Shown: positions 8,471 to 17,311 of the stretch, piece by piece
Layout of the letters: each line of letters opens with the position of its first letter
Numbering within the stretch: position 1 is the first letter of the stretch
Origin: PXAP01 sp964421595
GTDB taxonomy: Bacteria; Bacteroidota; Bacteroidia; Bacteroidales; PUMT01
Direction of reading: 5' to 3'
Length of the DNA stretch: 64,000 nucleotides
Assembly (NCBI GenBank): GCA_964421595.1
Contig: CAYQXY010000001.1
Coordinates: forward strand, 62,001-126,000
Translations under genes and position numbers: made by a program
The notes under the pieces: model-generated
What the model was told of the DNA's origin: nothing
What the model saw: only the letters and a program-made list of their open reading frames with translations
Database searches by the model: none

Positions 8471-10654
8471 TTAGTCGCCGATCTCAAGATTGGTGATCTC
8501 ATCTGTAAGTTTAAAATCATATTCAGGATATTCAAACAGGTTCTGCCGTGTTTCAGTCTCCGACAGAGAATAGCCCCATATACTCTGGTATTCATCAACA
8601 TTCTCACCCATATCTCCCAGCTGGTTAAGATATTCGCCAATTGGTTTACTTTCTATGATGATCATTTTACCAAGTCTATTGATAATCGGACTATGCCAGC
8701 GTTTATGGTCGTGGTCAAATTCCAGAATTCTCCTGCCCCATCGGGTAATTCCGATTGTCCTGAAAGTCATACTCTTTCCAACTGCCGGAAGATTAATCAC
8801 ATTCCTGTCTGAAGCCAGAAATGGTACACCTGCCTCCTCCCTCAAATTGCGTATATTTTCAACCATCTTTTCTGCATCGTCGGAAAAATTCTTAATTCTC
8901 TCATTAAACTCCTCCTTAATCCGGCCAATGTACTTTTCTTCTAACTGCTCCTGAACAGACCTTGCATTGGTTGCATAGTTAAAGGTATTTTCAAGAAAAC
9001 CCTTAACAGAGAAAGTGTAATAAGTTATTACGCCAATATCATTCAGGACCTTTCTGAGCATTGAACTGTGACCTCTGCGGGAAGCTGCTGTAGTAAACAC
9101 AAGCTGGTTTGCGACTATCCAGCCGGCAGATATCAGCCGCTGAACTGCAAGTTTTGATTCAGGAGTTACCTCCATGGGACTTTGAAAATGGGTTTGTATA
9201 ACAAACTGTTTCATTCCTATTGCTGATGCTTTGTTACGGAATTTATTAAGAATACTGATCAGCTCAGGTGTAACTCTTTGCGGGAGGTATGCAAGAATCC
9301 GCGTACCTAGCCTGATCCGTAATATCTCAGCATACTTTTCACCGTCTTTCCTAAATTTGTTTGCCTCTCTTTTCCTGAGGGCCATTTCATAAACACCGTC
9401 AAGGATCTTTTCGAGTGATTTATCACGGCTCATTAGTGCATCTCCTCCAGTAATAAGGATATCCCGCAACTGACTGTCGTTTTCAAAATAATCAAGCAAG
9501 GACCTCAATTTACTGTCCCAGTTTTCATCAGGTTTGAGCTTATCAAGATTGAAATTGAGATTTCCTCTCTGGAAATCATACATCCGCTGACAGGATACAC
9601 ATAATCCACCACAAGCCCTGCCCATTGTGTCTGGTATCATTATAGCCACTTCCGGATATCTCCGGTGAACATTTCTGAGAGAGGGCAATATCCATCCGGC
9701 AGCATTTGGCTTTCCGGATTGAACCTTATCTTCTTTTTCCCAGGCTTCAATTTGTCCGAACTGTTCAATCAATGACTTGCTGTAAATAACATAATGCCGT
9801 ATAGCAAGGTCCGCTCCGGCGGCAAAATCGAGGGTGCTGGTACTAAGCAGTGAAATATAATAGGGATTGACAAAGAAAGGTATACCTTTCTTCTCTGCCT
9901 TATTTAGCAACTTCATGGTATCCAGGTCGAGCGAATAATCGAGCAATTCATTAAGCAGATCAGGCGACCGGACTGCAAAATGAAGGTGGAACATATGGTC
10001 GTTCCACCATTCCCTTACCTGATCAATTTTCTCATCCCGGGTTGCACCTTCACGAAAAGAATATTTGTTGTCACCCTCACAGATCCCTATCCTTTCAGCC
10101 AGGATACTGATGATCCTTTCCTTGTTAGTTTCCCTGATCCTGATTATTTCTTCCTGAAGGCCATGCCTCCAGCGATTCATCCATTCGTCTACAGTTTTCC
10201 TGTCAGGCTTCTCGCCTGAAACCCGATCTGTAAACTGACGAAAAAGATGTATCATATCTTCGAAAAACAATGGTTTTGAACCGCCACTTCCCTTTTTCAC
10301 ACCCAGCCACAGGAAGTTGAAAGGATCATTCATCATTTTCTCTCCTCCCCTGTGCGGGTTGATAAATTCACGGCCGGCATTATCAAGGTAGTCAAGAATG
10401 CGAATGGCTGCAATGTCTTTCCATCGCAAACCAGCATATGTTTCAGGGGACGTTTTTTCTTTATTGTAATATTTTCTTGCAGCTTCATTGTCCGCAATGA
10501 CTTCTTCCGCCCACTCCCTTATCAGTTTCCATGCCTCTTCTTCCGATCCGGACTGACTAAAAATGCTTTCAAGTCGTGGATTCTCTCTCAGCAGCTTCCT
10601 CAGGAGTGTTGCAGACTTAACAGACAGGGCTATTTTTTCAGGAAGATATTGCAT
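8471..10654 (-). CDS. KamA-family radical SAM aminomutase, possibly glutamate 2,3-aminomutase-like
   Basis: The 727-residue protein has the radical SAM CxxxCxxC motif as ACGGLCVSCQRM (about residues 350-357) and a C-terminal GK (K627 in LPAVGKS) at the place of the PLP-binding lysine of lysine 2,3-aminomutase (KAM). It is much longer than KAM (~416) because of a ~240-residue N-terminal region and an insertion before K627. By eye, the two aspartates that bind the lysine side chain in KAM (D293, D330) correspond to K551 (YYTFSVKG) and N621 (INLP). As I recall, Lys and Asn at these places mark glutamate 2,3-aminomutase. The substrate is therefore unlikely to be lysine. It is divergent from hydF. 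Confidence 0.75.
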   Translation of the reverse strand: MQYLPEKIALSVKSATLLRKLLRENPRLESIFSQSGSEEEAWKLIREWAEEVIADNEAARKYYNKEKTSPETYAGLRWKDIAAIRILDYLDNAGREFINPHRGGEKMMNDPFNFLWLGVKKGSGGSKPLFFEDMIHLFRQFTDRVSGEKPDRKTVDEWMNRWRHGLQEEIIRIRETNKERIISILAERIGICEGDNKYSFREGATRDEKIDQVREWWNDHMFHLHFAVRSPDLLNELLDYSLDLDTMKLLNKAEKKGIPFFVNPYYISLLSTSTLDFAAGADLAIRHYVIYSKSLIEQFGQIEAWEKEDKVQSGKPNAAGWILPSLRNVHRRYPEVAIMIPDTMGRACGGLCVSCQRMYDFQRGNLNFNLDKLKPDENWDSKLRSLLDYFENDSQLRDILITGGDALMSRDKSLEKILDGVYEMALRKREANKFRKDGEKYAEILRIRLGTRILAYLPQRVTPELISILNKFRNKASAIGMKQFVIQTHFQSPMEVTPESKLAVQRLISAGWIVANQLVFTTAASRRGHSSMLRKVLNDIGVITYYTFSVKGFLENTFNYATNARSVQEQLEEKYIGRIKEEFNERIKNFSDDAEKMVENIRNLREEAGVPFLASDRNVINLPAVGKSMTFRTIGITRWGRRILEFDHDHKRWHSPIINRLGKMIIIESKPIGEYLNQLGDMGENVDEYQSIWGYSLSETETRQNLFEYPEYDFKLTDEITNLEIGD

Positions 10655-11034
10655 TACACATAAAATTTAGAGATAAACATTTACTGGACTACAGGCAAAT
10701 CAGGGATTAAATTTTTTCGTACGGGAAAAATGTATCCACCTGTATTCCGGTTTGCCGGAAAATTTAATGAAACCCTTATTTTCCGGGACTTTAACCGCTA
10801 AGATACAAAACCCCTCAAATTAAAAATGTGTTATATATCATGTAGAAAAATAAGCGAAAATTGTTACTATAAAAAAATTCATTAAACTGTGATCCCCTGC
10901 CTTTGATTTAACAAATAACAGCCTGATCATTCTGGTATAACTCACTGGATATTCGTAATTTGATTACATTTACAAACTTTAGGGAATAAGTTTGATTAAA
11001 AATGTAATTTAGCAGTAACCGGAACTTTGAAATT
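10655..11034. other. Divergent intergenic region between kamA-like gene and hydF
   Basis: A 380-base AT-rich spacer that should hold both promoters. A perfect 9-bp inverted repeat, CCGGAAAAT (10755-10763) and ATTTTCCGG (10778-10786) with a 14-base loop, is the only clear structure; it may be an operator or transcript hairpin. TACATTTA at 10965-10972 is a one-mismatch -7 box facing hydF. I see no small gene here. Confidence 0.4.
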
Positions 11035-12267
11035 ATGTTAAAAAAAGGTAAAGAAAGTAAACCTCATATTGGTATATACGGCCGACGGAACAATGGAAAA
11101 AGCTCACTGATCAACCTGCTGGCCGGACATAGCATTGCTATTGTGTCAGAAATCCCCGGAACAACGACCGATCCGGTAAAGAAATCCTTTGAGATCACAG
11201 GCTTCGGACCGGTTGTTTTGATAGACACTGCAGGATCTGATGATACAGGGCAGCTTGGTGACATGCGTACATCCAAAACGATGGAAACTCTCAACAACGT
11301 AGACCTTGCCATCCTGGTTATAGCACAAAACAGTTTTGGAGAACCAGAGAAAAAGCTTATTAGTGTATTTAAGAACCTCGATCTTCCATATATTATTGTT
11401 CATAACAAATCAGACATTGAAAAACTTAGCAAAGAGAAATACAATGAGATAGTCGTTGAAACAGGCGTAAGAATTCTTGAAATAAGCAGCCTTTCAGGGG
11501 AATATCCCGAAGAGGTCATCTCTGCCATAAGAAACACCATACCCGAATCGGCACTAAAAGTTCCCGGACTAACAGGCGATCTGCTAAGCTATGGTGACAT
11601 AGTGCTGTTAATAACCCCGATAGATGTCCAGGCGCCCGCCGGGCGCCTTATCCTGCCACAGGTACAGGCTATTCGCGACATACTTGACAATGACTCCATT
11701 GCTATTGTATTAAAAGAAAAAGAAGTCGATGGGTTCCTGAGAAAAACAGGAATCAGGCCGAAGCTTGCCATAACCGACAGCCAGATCTTTATAAAAGCCG
11801 ATGCTTCAATACCCGATGATATTCCATTGACCAGCTTCAGTATTATCCTGGCCAGGCAAAAGGGAGATTTTGAAAGATACCTGGAGGGAACACCAAAAAT
11901 CTCCGAATTAAAAAACGGCGACAGGATTCTGATCCTCGAATCATGCACCCATCATGTATCGTGCGATGATATCGGCAGGGTAAAGATACCCCGGTGGATC
12001 AGCAACTTCACAGGGAAAAAGCTTGATTACGACACTGTCGGGGGCCTCGGAAACCTTCCCAGGCCGATAACCGATTATTCATTGGTGATCCAGTGCGGTG
12101 CCTGCATGATTACAAGAAGGCAACTTATCAACAGGTTAAAACCAGCCATTGATGCGGGTGTTCCCGTCACTAATTACGGCATGGCAATTGCCTGGGTACA
12201 GGGTATCTATAAAAGGGCTGTAGCCCCTTTTGTTGACCGGGAAAGCAGTTCAGAGAATTATCTTTAA
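11035..12267 (+). CDS. hydF: [FeFe]-hydrogenase H-cluster maturation GTPase HydF
   Basis: The 410-residue protein has an N-terminal Era/TrmE-like G domain with GRRNNGKSS (Walker A, residues 16-24), TTTDP (switch I), DTAGSDD and NKSD (G4), then a dimerisation domain and a C-terminal Fe-S domain. HydF is the scaffold on which the 2Fe subcluster is assembled before transfer to HydA. The cluster motif is visible as CTH (CxH) followed 47 residues later by CGAC (CxxC). The histidine usually directly before the second half (HCxxC) is Gln here (IQCGAC). No hydE, hydG or hydA lies in the window. The ATG has an A-rich upstream context. Confidence 0.93.
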   Translation: MLKKGKESKPHIGIYGRRNNGKSSLINLLAGHSIAIVSEIPGTTTDPVKKSFEITGFGPVVLIDTAGSDDTGQLGDMRTSKTMETLNNVDLAILVIAQNSFGEPEKKLISVFKNLDLPYIIVHNKSDIEKLSKEKYNEIVVETGVRILEISSLSGEYPEEVISAIRNTIPESALKVPGLTGDLLSYGDIVLLITPIDVQAPAGRLILPQVQAIRDILDNDSIAIVLKEKEVDGFLRKTGIRPKLAITDSQIFIKADASIPDDIPLTSFSIILARQKGDFERYLEGTPKISELKNGDRILILESCTHHVSCDDIGRVKIPRWISNFTGKKLDYDTVGGLGNLPRPITDYSLVIQCGACMITRRQLINRLKPAIDAGVPVTNYGMAIAWVQGIYKRAVAPFVDRESSSENYL

Positions 12268-12273
12268 TTCTTT

Positions 12274-12484
12274 TACTTTTTTTCAACAGCAAAAAAAAGT
12301 AACAAAAAAATGCCGCGCTGACGGAATAAGGCTAAAAATCAGTGTTTTTTTCTAAAAACCGTGAACTCGCTGCGCTCAAACAGCACGGTTTTCTTAACGA
12401 AAAAAACACTGATTTTTTTGACGCCTTTTTCCTAGGCGGAATGCACCCAACTGATCAAAAGAAGTGAGAAGTTGAAAAAAAGTA
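12274..12484. repeat. Long imperfect inverted repeat downstream of hydF (MITE-like or foldback element)
   Basis: A nested inverted repeat of about 211 bases. Outer arms TACTTTTTTTCAAC (12274-12287) and GTTGAAAAAAAGTA (12471-12484) match over 14 bp. Inner arms at 12334-12351 and 12400-12417 match over 18 bp (AAAAATCAGTGTTTTTTT against its complement). AAAACCGTG (12355-12363) pairs with CACGGTTTT (12384-12392). The loop holds CTCGCTGCGCTCAAACAG, which I recall from repetitive elements in other Bacteroidota genomes. No ORF is inside. It could act as a terminator for hydF or be a non-autonomous mobile element. Confidence 0.75.
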
Positions 12485-12507
12485 AGTATAAATAATTTAA
12501 AAAAGCA

Positions 12508-12536
12508 AAGGGGAAGCACTTGCGCGCTTACCCCTT
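12508..12536. repeat. GC-rich hairpin
   Basis: AAGGGGAAGC (12508-12517) pairs with GCTTACCCCTT (12526-12536) with one bulged A. It follows the long inverted repeat and is not followed by a T-run on the plus strand, so it is not a classical terminator. Confidence 0.45.
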
Positions 12537-12550
12537 AAACCCTGGCTACC

Positions 12551-12584
12551 TAACCTAACCTAAACCTAAACCTAAACCTAAAAC
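12551..12584. repeat. Telomere-like CCTAAA tandem array
   Basis: Short head-to-tail copies: two CCTAA followed by four CCTAAA units, then degenerate traces (CATAAAACCTAAAACC) up to about 12630. It lies just past the 3' end of the surface repeat gene at 12676 (minus strand). It is likely a slippage-prone simple repeat; function unknown. Confidence 0.7.
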
Positions 12585-12675
12585 TTAATAATTAAAACTT
12601 GTAATTAACCATAAAACCTAAAACCATTAATCTTATATATTGCTGAACCTCAAACTAAATAATCTAAATCAGGTA

Positions 12676-13842
12676 CTACCAAAACCTTAAACCTGCGTTC
12701 AGTCCAATCCAGATTTTTGTGTCGGCCCTGCTTCCTTCATACTCAACTATATGATATGGTGCCGGATCTATCAACCCTGATTCTCCATTATTCTTTCCGG
12801 AAACCAGGACATTCAAAACCGGTCCTGCAAAAATCTGCCATCTCTCATCAATATCCCTGGCATAACTTACCTTAAGCTGGTTAAGCAAGGTTAAACGTTC
12901 ACTCCTCCACAATTTTTGCTTCACTAAATTCTGTGATCCAATTTCGATATTCAAATAACGACTATCCGACATATAGAATTCCGAACCAATACCGTATCCG
13001 TAAGAATAAACAGAATTATCGCCAATAAATTGGGCGCCCATTGTTAAAAAATTATAAAATCTTCTTACACCTAATTTAAATCCGATATTAAGGTTCATGA
13101 CATCCCCGCCTGAAAGTTCAAACTTTTTATATCCGCCTCGCTTAACTACACTGATGAATCCGACAGGAATTCCATCAATTGTATCGGCTACGTTTATAAA
13201 GCCCAGTTGCATTCCTTTTATTCTCCCTGCCACATTTATGAACCCGGCCAGCTGTACTCCCTCTGCTTCACTGGCTATATTAGCAAAACCTGCTGCCTGT
13301 AATCCATTCATTTTTCCTCCGGTAACGTTTACAAAGCCGGCTGCCTGCAAAACTTCCGCATCACCTGAAACAACATTTGCAAATCCTGAAGCCTGTGCAC
13401 CATTAATATTCCCGTTTATTACATTAGTGAATCCGGAAGCCTGAAAAATTTTTGCACTGTTATTAACCACATTGATGAAACCTGCTCCCTGGAAACCATT
13501 TGTGTAGGAATTATTTACATTGAAAAAGCCGGCAAGTTGTATACCATCAGTATTTCCATTGACAATATTGCCAAAGCCCGAGCCCTGCAGCCCTTTCATA
13601 GTATACCTGTTAATATTGACCAGACCGCCTAATTCTATTCCGTCAACACCACCGGTTATTCCTGCTAATAAATTCAGCGAGATATTGTAGATATAATTAT
13701 GAGAATAGGCACCCTCAGTCCCCACATACGGAAAAACACTCAGTTGAAAGTTTCTTTTCTCAACAGTACTATCAGGGTTGGCAGCAGTTGAATTTAAAGT
13801 CCAGAAAAGGCAAAAAATAAAAATCAGAAAAAGTCTTAACAT
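12676..13842 (-). CDS. LA_2272-type surface repeat protein
   Basis: A 388-residue protein with a signal peptide (MLRLFLIFIFCLFWTLNSTA) and about nine to ten tandem units of ~21 residues between residues ~60 and ~240, following the pattern GLQ-x-AGF-x-NV-x-G (for example GLQAAGFANIAS, GVQLAGFINVAG, GMQLGFINVADT). The remaining C-terminal half looks like beta-barrel strands ending in aromatic residues. This matches the LA_2272 surface repeat family as I remember it: a regular beta-solenoid-like repeat of unknown function at the outer membrane. The DNA repeats are degenerate, so copy number could vary. It is monocistronic, between a repeat-rich spacer and the MBOAT gene. Confidence 0.75.
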   Translation of the reverse strand: MLRLFLIFIFCLFWTLNSTAANPDSTVEKRNFQLSVFPYVGTEGAYSHNYIYNISLNLLAGITGGVDGIELGGLVNINRYTMKGLQGSGFGNIVNGNTDGIQLAGFFNVNNSYTNGFQGAGFINVVNNSAKIFQASGFTNVINGNINGAQASGFANVVSGDAEVLQAAGFVNVTGGKMNGLQAAGFANIASEAEGVQLAGFINVAGRIKGMQLGFINVADTIDGIPVGFISVVKRGGYKKFELSGGDVMNLNIGFKLGVRRFYNFLTMGAQFIGDNSVYSYGYGIGSEFYMSDSRYLNIEIGSQNLVKQKLWRSERLTLLNQLKVSYARDIDERWQIFAGPVLNVLVSGKNNGESGLIDPAPYHIVEYEGSRADTKIWIGLNAGLRFW

Positions 13843-13953
13843 TTTGTTTTATTTTAATAATTATCAATTCAACCAGGACAAACAAGTAATATACCATTAT
13901 TGGTAATATACTCATTATCTTGAATTAAGCTGAATTCACAGCAGGCATACCTC

Positions 13954-13969
13954 TGTACGGATACGTACA
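13954..13969. repeat. TGTACG-GATA-CGTACA palindrome
   Basis: A perfect 6-bp inverted repeat with a 4-base spacer, in the gap between the surface repeat gene (start 13842) and the end of the MBOAT gene (13989). It could be an operator for the repeat gene; there is no further evidence. Confidence 0.3.
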
Positions 13970-13988
13970 TAAAGCGTGCAGGTAAATT

Positions 13989-15515
13989 CTAAAACTGGAA
14001 ATAAATGAAGGGCTGTATTCCGGCCGACCTGAACTGATAGAATAAAAAAACCATAAGAACCGCAAACACAATTTTAACCAGAATGTGAGTCCGGATATAT
14101 ATCCCCCTGTACCATTCCTTGAAACCGGCAGGCAACCAGTGAACTACCAGGGCAAAAAGCATAAGTAAAAAGACACTGCTGTATGCATACAATATTTGCG
14201 GAACAAATTCAATACCGAATTCATTCCATATCCTGTTCATCATAACAAAAGCTGATGATATGCTTTCAGACCTGAAAAACAACCAGGTAAATGACACAAA
14301 CTGGAAAGTGATAAAAACTGAAAAAAACCTGCTCATGGTAGTTTCGCGCTGTGATATCCGTTTTTTTCCACGAAAGTGATCAGTACTGAATTTATGAGCT
14401 GCAAGAGCAATGCCATGTAATCCGCCCCAGATGATGAACCGTAAACTCGCCCCGTGCCAAAGGCCGCCAAGGATCATGGTAACCAGAAGATTTGCATATG
14501 TCCTCAATGACCCTCTGCGATTTCCACCCAAAGGTATATACAGGTAATCACGGAGCCAGGAAGAAAGTGAAATATGCCACCGACGCCAGAAGTCCGCTAT
14601 ATTATCAGCCTTATAGGGAGAATTGAAATTGACCGGTAATTTAAAACCGAGCAGCAGAGCAACACCGATTGCTATGTCAGTATAGCCTGAAAAATCGCAA
14701 TAGATCTGAACTGAATATCCATAAACTGCCATCAGATTTTCAAATCCGGTAAATGAGGCAGGATTATTGAAAACCATATCAACATAATTAGCCGAGATAT
14801 AGTCAGATATAAGGATCTTTTTCACAAGTCCGCTCATAATCAAAAACCAGGCATGTCCCATTTCCTGGATGCTCAGTCGGAACGAAGTATAAAGCTGAGG
14901 AATGAATTCAGATGCCCTCACAATCGGGCCGGCAACTAGCTGGGGAAAAAATGAAACATAAAAACCAAAATCGACGATATTGCCGACTGGTTTGAGTTTT
15001 TGCCTGTAAACATCAACCGTATAACTGATAGTCTGAAATGTATAGAATGAAATACCCACCGGAAGAATGATTACGGATATGTCTGCAGTGCCTCCCATAT
15101 ACTGGTTGTACAATAATGACGGATAGTTAATCACCGCCAGATCCAGTCCGGTAATCTGATTAAAAAAGCCTGTAAGAAAATAGGCATATTTGAACCATGC
15201 AAGAAGTCCGAGATTAAATGTAACACTCACCACCAGAAACAGCTTTTTTAAAAAGCCTGTCCTTGCCCTGTAAATCAAATGCCCCAGGGTAAAATCTGCA
15301 ATGGTTGAAATGATTAGCAGTGAAAAAAAGTATCCTCCCGACTTATAATAGAAAAAAAGGCTCATAATGAGCAGATAGGCATTACGCCAGGGATTCTTCT
15401 TATAGATCAGGCTGTAAAACAAAAGCAAAACCAGAAAGAAGCCCCAGAAATAAATCCGGGTAAATAGCAGCGGTGCATCTTCGGAATAAGTAAAAATGCC
15501 GGGAAAAAGATCCAT
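13989..15515 (-). CDS. MBOAT-family O-acyltransferase, AlgI-like
   Basis: The 508-residue, about 11-helix membrane protein has the MBOAT signature regions: FWRRWHISLSSWLRDYLYIP, LGGNRRG, and the catalytic histidine in GGLWHGAS (about H354), followed by IIWGGLHGIAL. AlgI-like MBOATs pass acetyl groups across the inner membrane to a periplasmic acceptor enzyme that O-acetylates a cell-surface polysaccharide. The downstream partner is usually an SGNH/AlgJ/AlgX-type protein, and here an SGNH hydrolase gene lies upstream on the same strand. The ATG is directly preceded by ATTCGG, which is the end of repeat copy b. The polymer that is modified is unknown. Confidence 0.92.
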   Translation of the reverse strand: MDLFPGIFTYSEDAPLLFTRIYFWGFFLVLLLFYSLIYKKNPWRNAYLLIMSLFFYYKSGGYFFSLLIISTIADFTLGHLIYRARTGFLKKLFLVVSVTFNLGLLAWFKYAYFLTGFFNQITGLDLAVINYPSLLYNQYMGGTADISVIILPVGISFYTFQTISYTVDVYRQKLKPVGNIVDFGFYVSFFPQLVAGPIVRASEFIPQLYTSFRLSIQEMGHAWFLIMSGLVKKILISDYISANYVDMVFNNPASFTGFENLMAVYGYSVQIYCDFSGYTDIAIGVALLLGFKLPVNFNSPYKADNIADFWRRWHISLSSWLRDYLYIPLGGNRRGSLRTYANLLVTMILGGLWHGASLRFIIWGGLHGIALAAHKFSTDHFRGKKRISQRETTMSRFFSVFITFQFVSFTWLFFRSESISSAFVMMNRIWNEFGIEFVPQILYAYSSVFLLMLFALVVHWLPAGFKEWYRGIYIRTHILVKIVFAVLMVFLFYQFRSAGIQPFIYFQF

Positions 15516-15640
15516 CCGAATTTTTTAGAAGTTATTAACCTGGTTTTAAGCCATATTCACCAACAAAAGTGGTTACCACACATGGATCAACATTGGTCTT
15601 ATGTCACTTGCTGTGGCCCTGGTTCATGGGTGATTAATCC
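15516..15640 (+). repeat. Dispersed intergenic repeat, copy b
   Basis: It starts with CCGAAT immediately beside the MBOAT start codon (15513-15515 on the minus strand). It continues with GTGGTTACCACACATGGATC at 15569-15588, an altered core, and the conserved tail CCCTGGTTCATGGGTGATTA (about 15618-15637). The rest of the spacer to 15767 shows nothing else. Confidence 0.7.
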
Positions 15641-15767
15641 GAAAGAATATCAGTTTTCTATCGAATGACCAATTTACTAATTTTGTTTAATATGACCGTA
15701 AAAAAAGGGTGCTCAGTGTACTGGCTGGATCAGTGGAAGTCACAACAAAAAGCAGATTTTCTGAGAA

Positions 15768-17273
15768 TTACTGTTTTTGAAGATCCAGGTATTTATTATA
15801 TTCTTCTGCAATAGCACTATATATTAAATCACCTACAAGAGCAGATCCTCTGAAAGTAAAGTGAATATAGTCAGGCTGTCCTAAAGACGGATCGGCCATG
15901 ACCCATGAAGGCATGGAATTTTGCCCTCCCATTGCAGCAAAAAGATCCCAGAACGGAAACCCTGCACCAAACGCAGCGTTCCTCTGGGCGTCCCTTATTA
16001 GCCCTATATTCGGATATGATTCAAATTGCCCTCCTGGAATACGTCTTGACATATCTGACACACCTATTACTATGATACACAAATCCGGGCCCACAGATTT
16101 AAAAAACTGCAACTGCCTTAAAAGTGCTCTTTCATAATATGAATAGTCATCAACAATATTGGGTACTACATTTACCCCGAACTGCAACAAAACAAGTCTG
16201 ACATTAAGAACTTCAAGCATCCTTTTCAACAATCGTTCATCTGTTTCTGAAAACTCCAGTCCACTGCTCCCACGCATAGCAATGTTATCAACTGCAACTC
16301 CTGAAGTATCGTCAAGCATAACCGAATATATTTCAGGACTGCCTTCGCCATTTATCCTGACAGTATATTCACCCGAACTCTCCGGCAATGTCATTCCGAT
16401 CCATCTTAGAGAATCGGAAGGAAAAAAAAGCTCTGCTTCAATTGTTTCGCCTGCCCGAAGCAGTTCCATAAGAAATGGGGAATTTGTATTCCCGAAAAAT
16501 ATACTGAGCTGGTTCATATTGCGGGACCGGGCACTTCCGTAGTTAGTCGACCTGATACTGAATGTACCTCTTATATCAGGGGCTCCATCAGGTTGTGCGA
16601 TTGAAGAGAATGACATGAGCAGACCATAGCGGTTATGTCCGGGATTTCTGCTTCCTCTGTCAAGAGGCGTAAAACGCTCCCATCTGCCGGAGGTCTGCAC
16701 CTGGATCGAAGCACTATGCGGCACCGGTGATACAACAGGGAACATGCCGATCCCGCTCCCACCGAATCTGGCCTGGAACCGGTTCCTAAGGGTAGAACTT
16801 ATCCTGTTGTTTTCTATCTGGGAATCGCCATAATGAAGGATCCTGAGCAAATTTCCCCTTTCTCCGGCTTTATCAAGATGTCTGAAAAAGGAATACATTA
16901 CGGTATCATTACTGTCGGGAAATTCGAGTGGAACGACTAATTTTCTCAACTCCTGTTCGTCAGTTGGAATTGTAACCTGATTATACTCATAAAGGCTGTC
17001 ATTGACCGGCTCTTCAGTAGTACCTTCAACTGTATCCTGTACAGGATAAGCAGGCGGGTCATCCTTATCAGTCCAGGCATCAAGCAGATCGGTAATATCG
17101 GCGTATTCAGGATCATCAGATTTTAATATACTGCCCGGATCGGGGAAATACAAATAAAAATCTTTCCCCAGGCGTATACCATTTTGAGGAAAGATAATTG
17201 AAATTACTGAAAGTAAGCCCAGGATAGCAAGAAGGAATAAAAAAATGTGAAAAGGTCTGATACCCTGTTTCAT
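15768..17273 (-). CDS. SGNH/GDSL-family hydrolase, membrane-anchored
   Basis: A 501-residue protein with an N-terminal signal anchor (residues ~8-28), a disordered acidic stretch (to ~100) and a C-terminal SGNH domain. Catalytic blocks are visible: HYGDSQIE (Ser of GDS, about residue 147), QFGVN (block with Asn), and DYIHFT (Asp and His about residues 467-470). A carbohydrate-binding-like insertion (about 190-330) sits between block I and the later blocks. Together with the MBOAT gene 250 bases downstream it most likely forms an O-acetylation pair: the MBOAT exports acetyl groups and the SGNH protein transfers or removes them. It could instead be an esterase or a peptidoglycan O-acetyltransferase. 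Confidence 0.82.
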   Translation of the reverse strand: MKQGIRPFHIFLFLLAILGLLSVISIIFPQNGIRLGKDFYLYFPDPGSILKSDDPEYADITDLLDAWTDKDDPPAYPVQDTVEGTTEEPVNDSLYEYNQVTIPTDEQELRKLVVPLEFPDSNDTVMYSFFRHLDKAGERGNLLRILHYGDSQIENNRISSTLRNRFQARFGGSGIGMFPVVSPVPHSASIQVQTSGRWERFTPLDRGSRNPGHNRYGLLMSFSSIAQPDGAPDIRGTFSIRSTNYGSARSRNMNQLSIFFGNTNSPFLMELLRAGETIEAELFFPSDSLRWIGMTLPESSGEYTVRINGEGSPEIYSVMLDDTSGVAVDNIAMRGSSGLEFSETDERLLKRMLEVLNVRLVLLQFGVNVVPNIVDDYSYYERALLRQLQFFKSVGPDLCIIVIGVSDMSRRIPGGQFESYPNIGLIRDAQRNAAFGAGFPFWDLFAAMGGQNSMPSWVMADPSLGQPDYIHFTFRGSALVGDLIYSAIAEEYNKYLDLQKQ

Positions 17274-17311
17274 TCTTTTTTAGGCAAATCAATAAACATT
17301 ATCCCTTACCT

